This document shows, in pieces, positions 20,789-32,034 of a stretch of 64,000 nt of DNA. Under the pieces are notes generated by a model that worked only from the letters and a program-made list of their open reading frames with translations, searched no databases and was not told the origin of the DNA. Numbering within the stretch: the first letter of the stretch is position 1; the number at the start of each line of letters is the position of its first letter. The stretch is from Leptodactylus fallax (Eukaryota; Chordata; Amphibia; Anura; Leptodactylidae): assembly GCA_947044405.1 (NCBI GenBank), contig CAMRHE010000168.1, positions 2,239,001 to 2,303,000 of the forward strand. Direction: 5' to 3'. Made by a program: the position numbers and the translations under genes.

Positions 20789-21860
20789 ATGTCAGACAGA
20801 GAAGCGACAGGCCATGCACAGGGGAGGGGCACAGACCTAAATGTTTCTGGCACAGGCACAGGTTGCAGCAGAGTAAGGGGGCGTGGCAACAGGGATCACT
20901 TACAGAGGCCTGAGCTCCCAGTGTCAGCTAGCGGTCGTGTCTTGACCAGCAACCCAGCAGTTTTAGAATGGTTGACTTGGTCATCCACTTCATCCCAAGT
21001 CACATCAGACACCCCCAGCCAAGAGTCGGTGGGTTCATCAGACACAACCCTTAGTTGGCATGGCCCAGGAGCAGGCCCTCACGTGTCCTCAACCTGCCTC
21101 TGTCCTTTTCTGTTCCCTCAACCAGAGAAGTACTCTATGCTGTGGGTTCAGATCCACTATACAGTGAGGAGGAGCTACTACAGGACAGTCAGCAGCTAGT
21201 GCCCAGCCAAGATGTGGAGGAGACATCCACCGCTTCCTCTGGTAGGCGTGCAAGTAATGATGAGGAGAGTGGCGTGGGAGCTGGTGTTGCAAGCGGTCAG
21301 GCTCCTTGCTCAGAGACCGTTGAGGAGGATATCAGTGACCTGCAGACAGTAGTGGATAACGATGTAGCCGATTGCAATTGGGAGTCAGGTGACGAAGGGG
21401 TTTCATCATCATCCAGAGAAGAGGGTGGCACTTGCGCATGAGGCAGCGGCGGAGTCAGCAGGGTGGCAACAGTAAGAGGTCAGGAGCCAAACGTGCCCGG
21501 GGTAGACCATCCATTTCCGAGTCTATCTGCTCGGAAAGCAGTCGTGCAGGGGTTCACGGAGGCAGTGGCGGTAGCAGTCAGTTAGAGTGGAGTGTTGGGG
21601 GTAAAATCACCTACTCGGTGGTGTGGCAGTTTTTTGTTAAGCCGATGGGAGAAGTGAACATGGTCATATGTATAATCTGTGGGCAGAAGGTGAAGCGTGG
21701 CCAGGGTGCCAATGTTGGCACCACAGCCCTGCGTCAAAATATGCAGCGTCACCATAAAGTGGCCTGGGAGAACCGTGGCTCCAATGTGGTGGTCCAACCT
21801 GCCGCAGCAACTGCTGCATCACCCAGTGGCACGCACCCCATTTCAGGCACTGTATGTCCT
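20789..21860 (+). pseudogene. hAT transposase N-terminus with BED zinc finger (broken)
   Basis: Three frames must be joined: 20789-21100, 21055-21441 and 21432-21860. The first two are acidic, Ser/Gly-rich and low in complexity (e.g. SDPLYSEEELLQDSQQLVPSQDVEE). The third carries a BED finger at about 21600-21770: SVVWQFF, then CIICGQKV, then RQNMQRHHKVAW, giving the C-x2-C ... H-x4-H-like zinc ligands with the aromatic residues typical of BED. BED fingers sit at the N-terminus of many hAT transposases and bind DNA. The RNase H-like catalytic domain and dimerisation region are not found; the frame runs into the minisatellite at 21864. Confidence 0.65.
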
Positions 21861-21863
21861 CCT

Positions 21864-22848
21864 TATGCTGCTGCCACTGGGTCACTGTATGACCTCCTCA
21901 TGCTGCTGCCACTGGGTCACTGTATGGCCTCCATATGCTGCTGCCACTTGGTCACTGTATGGCCTTCTCATGCTGCTGCGACTTGGTCATTGTATGTCCT
22001 GACTCATGCTGCTGCCACTGGGTCACTGTATGTCCTGACTCATGCTGCTGCCACTGGGTCACTGTATGTGCTCCTCATGCTGCTGCCACTGGGTTACTGT
22101 ATGTCCTACTCATGCTGCTGCCACTGGGTTACTGTATGTCCTCCTCATGCTGCTGCCACTGGGTCACTGTATGTCCTCCTCATGCTGCTGCCACTTGGTC
22201 ACTGTATGTCCTCCTTATTCTGTTGCCACTGGGTCACTGTATGGCCTTCTCATGCTGCTGCCACTGGGTCACTGTATGGCCTCCTCATGCTGCTGCCACT
22301 TGGTCACTGTATGGCCTTCTCATGCTGCTGCCATTGGGTCACTGTATGGCCTTCTCATGCTGCTGCCACTGGGTCACTGTATGGCCTTCTCATGCTGCTG
22401 CCACTGGGTCACTGTATGGCCTCCTCATGCTGCTGCCACTGGGTCATTGTATGTCCTCCTTATGCTGCTGCCACTGGGTCACTGTATGGCCTCCTCATGC
22501 TGCTGCCACTGGGTCACTGTATGACCTCCTTATGCTGCTGCCACTTGGTCACTGTATGGCCTTCTCATGCTGCTGCCACTTGGTCACTGTATGTCCTAAC
22601 TCATGCTGCTGCCACTGGGTCACTGTATGGCCTCCTCATGCTGCTGCCACTGGGTCACTGTATGGCCTCCTCATGCTTCTGCCACTGGGTCACTGTATGG
22701 CCTCCTCATGCTGCTGCCACTGGGTCACTGTATGGCCTCCTTATGCTGCTGCCACTTGGTCACTGTATGTCCTCCTCATGCTGCTGCCACTTGGTCATTG
22801 TATGTCCTCCTTATGCTGCTGCCACTGGGTCACTGTATGGCCTTCTCT
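21864..22848 (+). repeat. 35-bp minisatellite, about 28 units, open in all three forward frames
   Basis: The unit is 'atgctgctgccactgggtca' + 'ctgtatggcctcctc' with variants (acttgg, gtcctcc, ccttctc). Starts at 21866, 21901 and 21936 give a 35-bp period; two units near 21997 and 22032 and one near 22594 are one base longer. As 35 is not a multiple of three, the frame rotates and a 35-residue superperiod appears (CCCHWVTV, AAATGSLY, LLPLGHCM). No unit contains a stop in any forward frame, which produces open stretches of hundreds of codons that are not evidence of a gene. Confidence 0.95.
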
Positions 22849-22849
22849 C

Positions 22850-25030
22850 TCCTGTAACCCTAAAAGGCTATTTGAAACTTTTCATTCCTTACTTACCCCT
22901 AAGGTGCAGATGCCATTCACAGACCTTAGCGCAGATGACCTGGCCTCTTATTTCCATGATAAAATCGATAAGATCCATCAGGAAATAACTGCCCAATCCC
23001 CAGGTGGCATTGACCCCTCACCAGCTGCACTTCAGACTGTTCAGTCTCATCTTTTGAACCTGTTACAGAGGAGGAAGTATCTCAGCTATTTTCCTCTTCT
23101 CGCCCTACGACCTGCAGTAGTGACCCTTTCCCCTCACACCTTCTCCAGTCTCTGTCGCCTGCCATCACGACTTACCTTACTAAAATATTTAACCTCTCTC
23201 TCTTCTGGAATTTTCCCATCCTCTTTCAAACATGCTGTCATAACCCCACTACTGAAGAAATCCTCCCTTGACCCATCCTGTGCTGCTAACTATCGACCTG
23301 TCTCTAACCTTCCTTTTATCTCCAAGATCTTAGAATGCTTGGTCTATTCTCATTGAATCCGCTATCTTTCTGCTTGACCCCTTACAATCTGGCTTCCGCA
23401 CTCTGCACTCTACTGAAACGGCCCTCACAAAAGTCTCCAATGATCTCCTGACAGCTAAATCCAAAGGTGACTTCTCTCTTCTTATTCTTCTAGATCTCTC
23501 AGCAGCATTTGACACTGTTGACCATCAACTCCTTCTCACTATGCTCCGCTCTGTCGGCATCACAGACACTGCTCTCTCCTGGTTCTCCTCTTATCTCTCT
23601 GACCGCACTTTCTGTGTATCATTTGTGGGCTCTGTTTCTTCCCCTCTTCCCCTTGCCGTTGGGGTTCCTCAGGGCTCGGTCCTAGATCCCCTGCTCTTCT
23701 CCCTCTACACAGCCCCCATTGGACAAACCATCACTAGATTTGGCTACCGGTACCATCTTTATGCTGATGACACCCAATTATATACGTCATCCCGTGACAT
23801 CACCCCTGCACTAATACAAAACACCAGTGACTGTCTCTCTGCTGTCTCAAATATCATGTCTTCGCGCTATCTGAAACTGAATCTCTCAAAGACTGAACTA
23901 CTGCTGTTTCCACCATCTAACAGATCTGTCCCTGATATCTCCATTGCAGTCTCTGGCCTTACCATAACTCCCAGGCAGTATGCCCGCTGCCTCGGGGTTT
24001 TGTTTGACTCAGACCTTTCCTTCACCCCCCATATCCAATCACTCGCACGCTCTTGTCATCTCCACCTCAAAAACATCTCCAGAATCCGCCCTTTCCTTAC
24101 CACAGATACACTAAAGACACTTATTGTTGCCCTGATTCACTCTCACCTTGACTATTGTAACTCCTTACTAATCGGTCTTCCCCTTACTAAACTCAACTCT
24201 CTACAATCTATTCTGAATGCGGCGGCCAGGCTCATCTATCAGTCTAGACTCTACAGTGATGCCTCCGGTCTGTGCCGGTCACTACATTGGCTGCCTATTC
24301 AATACAGAGTACAATATAAACTTATCACCCTCATTCACAAGGCTCTCCATAATGCTGCACCTCCCTACATTTCCTCCCTCATCTCTGTCTATCGCCCAAC
24401 CCGTACTCTCCGTTCACTCAATGACTTAAGACTAACATCCTCTATTATCAGAACTTCCCACGCTCGTATACAAGACTTCTCCCGAGTTGCACCACTTCTC
24501 TGGAATGCTCTATCGCAGACTATCAGATTAACCCTCAATTTCCACAGCTTCAAGCGTAAACTAAAGACATATCTTTTCAGACAGGCCTATCACAACTCCT
24601 ATTGTAAACCCTTTCGTAGTTAGAATCCCTAAAACGTACCCTCCTCTGTTTATGCTTCAACATTACCTCACAGGATATGATGCCATATCAGACTAACTTT
24701 ATATGTCCAGGCACCATCTGCACGTTAAAGGACACGACTGGTGACGGCTCATACAGCTTTATATATGTGTAATGACAGTAACCTCTATTACAAAATTGTC
24801 TGACCATTGTATAAGCAATGCTACATCTGTTGCCGCCCCTGCTACCTCTTGTGTCACCCCCTCTACCTCATAGATTGTAAGCTCTTGCGAGCAGGGCCCT
24901 CAGTCCCAGTGTGTGAATTGACTATTTCTTTGTAATGTATGTTTTTTGTCAGTACTTGAAACCTACAAATTGTACAGTGCTGCGGAATATGTTGGCGCTA
25001 TATAAATAAAATGTATTATTATTATTATTC
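22850..25030 (+). mobile_element. L2-clade LINE, 5'-truncated
   Basis: The element starts within the minisatellite and ends with a typical L2 tail: 'attgtaagctcttgcgagca', 'gcgctatataaataaa' and a run of att repeats ending at about 25030. The next bases, ctcatgctgctgc, resume the minisatellite/hAT sequence. Only a few bases of possible target duplication (ttct) are visible, as is common in L2. Coding sequence is described separately. Confidence 0.85.
22859..24623 (+). pseudogene. L2 reverse transcriptase ORF with one frameshift
   Basis: From 22859 the frame reads NPKRLFETFHSLLTP and LASYFHDKIDKI, the linker before the RT, then KHAVITPLLKKSSLD and [17 protein letters not shown]. It closes with a TGA at 23354-23356. 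The RT continues one frame away from about 23370: [14 protein letters not shown] (first catalytic Asp), [24 protein letters not shown] (catalytic pair) and the C-terminal blocks [34 protein letters not shown] and a final [10 protein letters not shown], ending in TAG at 24623. The motif set is that of the L2 clade. Apart from this one shift the RT is remarkably intact; the endonuclease is lost by 5' truncation. Confidence 0.85.
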
Positions 25031-25235
25031 TCATGCTGCTGCAACGTCCACATTATGTCGTCTTGCCACTCTGTGGCCTCCTAACTCCACATTGTGTCGC
25101 CTTGCTACTCTGTAAACATCTATGTGGAATTAGTAGATGACGGTGTAAAAGGAGTGCGCTCTTTCACGCTACAGTAGGATGTTGGGCCTCTGGACGGTTC
25201 TTTATACCTGGCACTAACATGGACCTGTAAGGCTG

Positions 25236-26455
25236 AGTTCACACTTGAGTTAGTTGGTCAGTTTTGGCACCGTAACAGAAAGCTCTGACATATGCAACCT
25301 ATCATCAGCATATATCACTAATCATCTCCCATTTAAATTTAAAAAAAAAAAAAACTATACCACATTATGTTTTTCTTGCATAAGGCCTCTGCATAGTTTT
25401 CAACACTATTCTATAATGCCAACAAGAGGTATACCAACATACACCAGCCTGACAAATACCAAAATTACACTTTTTTTTGGCATTTGTCAGGTAAAATTAA
25501 CTTTGTGGATATGAACAGAGCCTTTACAGGCTGGATCCACATGGAACATACTTACGGTGAATTAGTTGCTGCAATGTACATATTCAGCGTAATGGATGAG
25601 ATGTAAATACATCTCATGCACATTCTGAAAAAAAAATCTACTTCTCAAATTGACCTGCAGTGAAGCAGAAAAACAATGCGCCACATTTGTTGTATTATAT
25701 ATAGTTTTTGTATGTTACTTATTCTCAATCAAACCTTGAAGTAAAAACGCTGCAGAAAAAAGCAGCATGTTAATTATGTCTGCAGAAAATCTACTTTTCT
25801 GTTATGGCTTTTATCCCACTGTAAAACCTCATAGACTGAAAACAGCAAGCATTTTTAGTCCTTTGTGTCCTTACTTTTTGGTGTGATTTTAGCCTGTGCT
25901 TTGCATAGCTTTTGTGCTGCTGTTCTATAGTGGTTTTTCAGCAGTTTTTTTTGTAGTGTTTGGCATCAGCCTAAGGCCCCATACATACGACCGTGAAAAT
26001 GGTACCCATGTATGTACCAATGTATGTGTTCTATGTTGTGTGTGTGTGTTCTGGTTGTACAGTATATATATATGTAAAGGAAAACCAGTTGTGGACCCTG
26101 AGGACTAAGGGGTCCCCTGGTTTTCACCCTTTGACCCCTATTTAGGGAATGGATCTTTGCTGTAGGGGACTTCCAGGTTACCACCTTTAGGAGTAGTCCT
26201 GGTGTAGGTGGCAGTTGATCCAAAGGCCTGAGAGATGCCAGTGTGAAGAGAGTTAGGCATAAGTGGGGTCACTTCGGGTCTGAAGGTCAAAGGCAGGCAG
26301 CAGAGAAGTAGGGTCAGGGTCATTTCAAGCCCTCTCAGTTCTGCATCAGCCCAGGAGAAGTTGACAGTTGTCAAGTCACCATGACAACTGCTACTGCTTC
26401 CAGTCTCCAGGTTCCCTCCAATAGGTTGCTACACATGTAGTCTATAACTCAGGTT
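25236..26455. other. No gene; short simple repeats
   Basis: It begins with 'aaggctgagttcacacttgag', the end of a common tetrapod-style MITE (compare 28526). The rest shows an A run (about 25341-25353), a GT tract near 26035-26050 and a TATA tract near 26064. I see no supported coding sequence. Confidence 0.4.
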
Positions 26456-26461
26456 TTTCAA

Positions 26462-26735
26462 TGGCTTTTCAGGCAGGGACCCCACGTTGCGATAATGTAA
26501 ACTTTGGCCGCAGAGGAAACGCTGTGGCAAAAAACTCTGCATTTTACATTACCTACAAAGTTGATGGGATTCAGAAATGCAATTTAAAAAAAATAGAAGC
26601 AGAATGTCCACAGAGGAAAACTCTGCGGACTTTCTGTGAAAAATGCTGCGGAAAAAAATGTAATGCATTTCTGCAGTGGTCTTTTCTGCAGCGTTTTTTT
26701 TTACTGTGGCTCGTTATGTGGGGCCTTAGCCTCAA
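26462..26735. mobile_element. Short MITE, 'ggcccca(c/t)' terminal family
   Basis: The left end gcagggaccccacgttgcg and right end cgttatgtggggccttagcc are complementary. The interior is rich in gcagcgttttt / aaaacgctgtgg type motifs and is itself partly self-complementary. Related copies lie at 34903-35250, 35251-35484 and 39640-39838. Confidence 0.5.
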
Positions 26736-26792
26736 TGGCATGTTTGACATTGTAAAATGCTGTAGAATTTCTGCATGGAAGTTTCATATGGA

Positions 26793-26958
26793 AATTCTGC
26801 AGTGCTTCTTTCCTGTGGGAAAATACCCTTACAAATAAAGTGCATACTACTTCATACCATATAGGCATTATAAATGTAATATAATAAGAATATAATTTCT
26901 GCAGTACTTTAGTCCTGTGGGAATACACCTTTACAAATAAGGCACATATTACTATATA

Positions 26959-27006
<48 letters not shown>

Positions 27007-27098
27007 CATATAATAAATGTAATTAATAACGGTATAATTACTGGTGTGCTTTAGTCTTATGGGAACAATTACTTGCAAATAATGCACATGCTACTACA
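26793..27098 (+). repeat. Three diverged tandem copies of a ~95-bp unit
   Basis: The sequence 'ttctgcagt.cttt..tcctgtgggaa.a.accttacaaataa.gcacatactac' occurs at about 26799, 26896 and 27033, each followed by '..ataa(t)aaatgtaat'. The second and third copies are separated by a TA tract (26956-27003). Confidence 0.65.
26956..27003. repeat. (TA)n microsatellite
   Basis: About 24 uninterrupted TA repeats. Confidence 0.95.
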
Positions 27099-27544
27099 AT
27101 ATAGTTGCTGTGTTGTACATGTGGATTTTTAATTCCCTGATTTGTATTAAATGATTGACACTAATATTGCAGATACTTTTACCACTTAGTTTAATATGTC
27201 TTGTAGAAACTATGTGCTGCTTAAGTAGAGTGTCAGCACAGAAACCTGTATCACATGATTAAATATTAGATTTGGCACAGTGATGATCCTGCCCAATTAT
27301 CTAAATACACGACCTGAGCTCCTAAGATTTTTACCATTTATCTCATTGCTGAGAAAATATTTTCTTGTACATGTTTAAAGAGGCATCAGTTATTACCTTA
27401 AAACACCCCTGGGCTGGAGATATTAAGGTTAATTACAGGGTATTATTCTTTGCATGTTTATTATAGAGTATATCTTATACTATGAGTTCATTGGGTTTTG
27501 CTATCATGAATATAATACTTTAGACATTATACTGTAAAGTATGA

Positions 27545-28290
27545 AATACACTCATTGACAAAAAAAATAATAATGCACCAAGCAGAAGTTGTTGGAATTG
27601 AATGAAGCTTTTATGTGTGAATGTAATTGAATGTAATGATGATATATGTACAGTATGTGATTACAATATTAGAGTGAAAGAATACATTTACAGCTAGGCC
27701 TGTAAATTTGGTGGAGACATTCTTGGGAAACCTCTGCTGTATGCAGGCAGGCATTACCCTGCCAGCTGAAAGCTGTGCCATGAGAGGCAACACATATGGC
27801 TGCAGACTGCACATATTGCTGAGCTACTAGTGTCTCTCATATCAATACGGGGGGGGGGGGGGCAACTAATGATATGACACGTAATGGATGCAGTGACACT
27901 AAATTTACTTCTGCTCAGCGCCTGGAAATGGTCCAGGCAGTGATAGGGATGTGAACTGAAGGTGCCATCTGTGTCTGCATGGTGGACAAGGAAACTGTGG
28001 AAGGTGCTTGTGCTTTTCAGCAGAATAGTGGGGTCTGCCTGGGTCTTCCAGAGCCTGTTTGCTGTGTGTGACCTCATGTAACCACTGCTTCCAACACCTT
28101 CTAACAGTTAGATCAGAATGGCCTAGAGGGCATGCATTTCATCTAAATAACCATCCTGCCTCTCTAAGTCCAATCATGTGCTCCCTCTCAAAATCTGTCA
28201 ACTGGGCAAAATGTTGTGTTCTAGAGGTATGTGTAACAGTCAATAATCTCTCATGATCAAAAGGTACACTAGTCAAAAGGAGCCTCTAAA
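27545..28290. other. Possible decayed DNA-transposon sequence
   Basis: The start acactcattgacaaaaaaaata resembles Tc1-type termini, and the part at 27900-28210 has the look of a decayed coding region. I could not find DDE motifs or a matching right terminus, so the assignment is weak. A run of 14 G lies at about 27849. Confidence 0.25.
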
Positions 28291-28525
28291 AACCTTTTCA
28301 TAGGTCAGTGGGGGGAAACACTTTTTTGCCATCTTGTGTACAAGAGCCAGTGTCTCATCAGCCAGTAATTATTTACAGTACATATCTACCTGAGAGATAA
28401 CTGCATACCGAATTTTGCAGTAATCCAACTTTTCTCAGGACCCTGAAAAAGCTCCTCTCACTATTATACTTATTTGCAAATTACAGCAGATCTTTTTGCC
28501 TTTTATGTGTAAGGATAATCTATAT

Positions 28526-28717
28526 CTAAAGCTAGGTTCACATCTGCGTTCGATGACCATTCAGGCATACTGTCTGTCATACAACGGTTACCTGCGGAAA
28601 CCCATGGACCCCATAGACTATAATCTAAATGCAGGTAACCTCATTTTCAAGCGGATTGAGTTTCCGTTTTTCAGACCCGAAGAATGGAAACCTCAACACT
28701 GGTGTGAACCTAGCATA
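28526..28717. mobile_element. ~190-bp MITE, 'gctaggttcaca' family
   Basis: The terminal inverted repeat is gctaggttcacatctg (28526-28544 region) against ctggtgtgaacctagc at the right end. The centre is partly self-complementary ('cggttacctgcg' / 'gcaggtaacc'). No coding capacity. Confidence 0.6.
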
Positions 28718-29204
28718 AGTTAGTTACCTGATGTTTTTTTTCTTCAATCTTCATTTTTTATATTTTTGGTGATATTTTGTGGTTTGTGAAACTAATTACT
28801 AGTTTTCCTTAGTTATGGTCTCAAGTTATAATGGTTTCGACTTACAATGTTCATTCCAGTACCAATTAATATTATAACTTGATAAGTTTGGTAACACCAT
28901 GTCTGTACTGAACAATATATAATAATATATGGTAAGTGTCACAAAATGTATAATGGAAAAAAACTGTGTCAAAATTGGTGTGTTTCCATCTCACCTAGAA
29001 TGGGTTAATGAAATGTTGTCAAATAAATTAAAGGCATTCCAAAATGTGCCATTGAAAAATATTATGGATCCCTCAAAACATAAGCTCTCAAACTGCTTGC
29101 TTGTGGATCTAAATCCCATCAGCATAAGGAAATGCTACTGATTTAAGGACTCTAAACCAGGTGACAGGTTCCTTTTAAGGCAAAAACTGGTTGCATCCTT
29201 AAGG

Positions 29205-29440
29205 GGTTTGGCCAGACTGTACTTTTTACTTTTGAAATAGTGCCGATATAAGCATTGGAGCTGGTGGCTTGCTTTACCAAGTCAGCTACAAGCAGCTGGT
29301 GCTATTCAATGGAGGCTTCTGGTGGACAGGTTGTGTCATATGACCCTTCATCAGCCATGATGTGGACCACAGCACCACATGGCCAGATGAAGACAAACTT
29401 GTAGCTGACTGGGCAAAGCAAGCCATCAGCACTTGTATGT
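29205..29440. repeat. Foldback repeat
   Basis: The segment gtggcttgctttaccaagtcagctacaag (about 29264-29292) is repeated as its complement, cttgtagctgactgggcaaagcaagcc (about 29398-29424), around a loop of about 105 bp. Confidence 0.6.
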
Positions 29441-29486
29441 AATGTATGTAACTGTATGTAATGATTCTAGCACAAATATATACACA

Positions 29487-29920
29487 TACATCCACAGCAG
29501 TGCTAAATACTCACTGTTTCCTAGTACACCCTTTTCTTGGCCTTATTTTACTTGAGATTCCTTGTATCACTGTTATTTACATGCAGTGAATCTGTGAACA
29601 AACTACATTTCCCATGATGCATCACTCTCTGTGTTACCCCTCACTTCTCCGCTCTCCCCTGAATTGAAATCACAGATAATAAATCATTCCCACATCTGAG
29701 GTCACATGATGCTGTGATGTTTCGTTCAAGCTCACTCCCTCCCTCGATCCTGTGAGCAGCAAACGTAGGGAGTCAGAGCAGGGAGAGGAATTATGGGAAA
29801 TGTAGTTTCTTCACAGATTCACTACATGTAAATAACAGTGATACAAGGAGTCTCGAGTAAAATAAGGACAAAAAAGGCTGCACAAGGAAACAGTCAGTAT
29901 TTAGCACTGCTGTGGATGTA
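29487..29920. mobile_element. 434-bp MITE with ~130-bp terminal inverted repeats
   Basis: The left arm tacatccacagcagtgctaa...atttacatgcagtgaatctgtgaac is matched in reverse by ..cacagattcactacatgtaa...tagcactgctgtggatgta. The arms keep more than 80 per cent identity by eye. The centre (about 29620-29800) is non-coding. No clear target duplication. Confidence 0.7.
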
Positions 29921-30619
29921 TTTGTAGATCATTTTTGGATAATCATGTCTATAATTATTTGGATAATACATTAATTATTACTTACGACATAGGACTATTT
30001 AGTTGCAAAAAGACAAGTTTTAAAATGTCCAGTAGACTACCAAAAAGAAGCCGTGTTCCCTGGTTATTTCTAATGTTAATGCTGAGCTTCCTTAGTAGCC
30101 AAGTAGGAAGTCAGGGACTTCGACCAGGGAAGTTGCAAATCCTGTATTGACAAAGAAAAGACACAAACAGCTTTGAAATTGAAAAAGACTTCAATGTGCA
30201 CAAAAGGTTTCTTGCTTTACTTACAACTTTGCCAAAACATTACTTTTGAGAAGACGAAGAATATTGAGAAAAGGAAGTTGCAATTTTACTAAGTGAATAG
30301 CCTCACATAAAGAGGAGAGGATGTGGCATTTACAGCCAAATGTGATTGCCAGCCAATTTAGAGGACACCATGACACTGGCTATTTTTTTAAAAACTGACC
30401 TAAATTAACACTAAATGAAAATAATATTGCTGTTATTTCAGTATTGTTTCCTAGCCCATTAATGTTTATACACATTTAGCTGGATTGCACTTCAAAAAGA
30501 ATCATTAGTGGCAAAAATAGAATATTTCATCACTTTAATTGTATTTCCTTATATCCTTATTTCATTGTTTTCCAACTTAATGACCATTTGTGTTTCTCAT
30601 ATATAAAGTTATATATATA

Positions 30620-31306
30620 CAGTTAGGTCCATAAATATTTGGACAGAGACAACATTTTTCTAGTTTTGGTTCTGTACATTACCATAATGAATTTTGAACA
30701 AAACAATTCAGATACAGTTGAAGTTCAGACTTTCAGCTTTAATTCAGTGGGTTGAACAAAATGATTGCATAAAAATGTGAGGAACTAAATCATTTATTAC
30801 ACACAATCCCTTCATTTCAGGGGCTCAAAAGTAATTGGACAAATTAATGATTGTAAATAAAATGTTAATTTCTAATACTTGGTTGAAAACCGTTTGTTGG
30901 CAATGACTACCTGAAGTCTTGAACTCATGGACATCACCAGACGCTGTGTTTCCTCCTTTTTAATGCTCTGCCAGGCCTTTACGGCCGCGGTTTTCAGTTG
31001 CTGTTTGTTTGTGGCCTTTCTGTCTGAAGTTTAGTCTTTAACAAGTGAAATGCATGCTCAATTGGGTTGAGATCAGGAGACTGACTTGGCCATTCAAGAA
31101 TATTCCACTTCTTTGCTTTAATAAACTCCTGGGTTTGTCTGCATTTGGCTGGATTTGAGCACGCAGTATGTCTCTGAATACCTCAGAATTCATCCTGCTG
31201 CTTCTGTCCTGTGTCACATCATCAATAAACACTGGTGACCCAGTGCCACTGTTAGCCATGCATGCCAAAGCCATCACACTGCCTTCGCCGTGTTTTACAG
31301 ATGATG
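30620..31306 (-). mobile_element. Tc1-like element, 3' half
   Basis: The terminus cagttaggtccataaatatt (30620 onward, preceded by TA) is a Tc1-type end. On the minus strand the C-terminal half of a Tc1 transposase is readable from 31306: HGEGSVMALACMANSGTGS, then [19 protein letters not shown] (with the catalytic Glu) and a final QRLVMSMSSRLQVVIANKRFSTKY-type ending near 30880. The block with the second catalytic Asp is disturbed and frameshifts are present. At 31306 the sequence switches into a TTAA-type foldback element; the N-terminal half and the other end are gone. Confidence 0.75.
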
Positions 31307-31838
31307 CGCTGAATTCAGCGCGCTGTCGACTTTCCCGTTATATGCCCCGGGGCTGGAGAGATCGGGGGTCTAAATTTCACCATTCACTGTCAGAAGGGCG
31401 TTCCTGACAGTCTAACTGCACTGTGAGAAACGCCCTCCCTGACTGTGCTCATCCATAGCGCTGTACTGAGGGGGCGTTCCTCACAGCTCAGTGTCATCAC
31501 TGGGTGGTGAGGAACTCCTCCTCTCTCTGTACTCGTCCATAGCCGAGTACTGTCAGAGGGAGTGTTCCTTACAGCCCAGTGATGACGCTGAGCTATAAGG
31601 AACGCACCCCCAGTACAAGTCTATGGACTAGTACTGTCAGGGAGGGCGTTCCTCACAGCCAAGCTAGACTGTCAGGAATGCCCTTCTGACAGTGAACAGT
31701 GAAATTTAGACCCCCAATATCTCCAGCCCCGGGGCATATAACGGGAAAGCCGACAGAGCACTGAATTCAGTGTGCTGTCAGCTTTCTAGCGGTATGTTAA
31801 ACCGCATATACATGAGGATGTGAAAGGTCCTCTTTAAA
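31307..31838. mobile_element. TTAA-type foldback MITE, left end missing
   Basis: Bases 31307-31410 (ctgaattcagcgcgctgtcg, cccggggctggagagat, actgtcagaagggcgttcctgacag) return as their complement at 31665-31772. The right end, gaaaggtcctctttaa at 31838, matches that of the complete copy at 33663-34069. The left terminal part has been replaced by Tc1 sequence. Confidence 0.65.
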
Positions 31839-32034
31839 TACCCGACATCCACCATACTATTATGTCCCTTCTCCTTTCCTTAGGCCACTGACTGGCCTCA
31901 GCGGTCATGTGCGACAGGGACTTCCGCCAGAAGAAGACACCGGAGCAGCCAGACTACGCTGGGAGAAACCGGAGAAGCAGGGACAGGTGAGTATGGTTTT
32001 TGTTTTTAATTTTTCCACCTTTCCTGGCCTCATA
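31839..32034. other. Short spacer of repeat-like sequence
   Basis: It contains ggcctcagcggtcat..acttccgccagaagaagacacc and gagtatggtttttgtttttaat, phrases that look like a fragment of a further dispersed repeat. Nothing coding. Confidence 0.3.

Larger units (their letters stand above)
15732..25235 (+). mobile_element. hAT DNA transposon remnant, heavily interrupted
   Basis: A left part (15732-15900, 16696-16761, 18898-19300) is continuous once two inserted elements with 8-bp duplications are removed. It leads through a TATA-like box to a BED-finger coding region (20789-21860). A further interruption (about 19300-20545), a minisatellite and an L2 LINE break the rest. Sequence after the L2 (25030-25235) continues the same element (tgctgctgcaacgtccacattatgtc...). 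That all these pieces form one element is inferred from the order and the clean joins. The right terminus is not identified, so the total length is approximate. Confidence 0.45.

Noticed and set aside
21432..22988. A 518-codon open stretch that could be taken for a large protein gene
   Set aside because: Most of it is the 35-bp minisatellite read without stops, fused to a BED finger on one side and out-of-frame L2 on the other. No single protein family spans it.
22850..24623. L2 RT as a possibly domesticated host gene
   Set aside because: It has a frameshift, a typical 5' truncation and an ordinary L2 tail; nothing suggests selection for host use.
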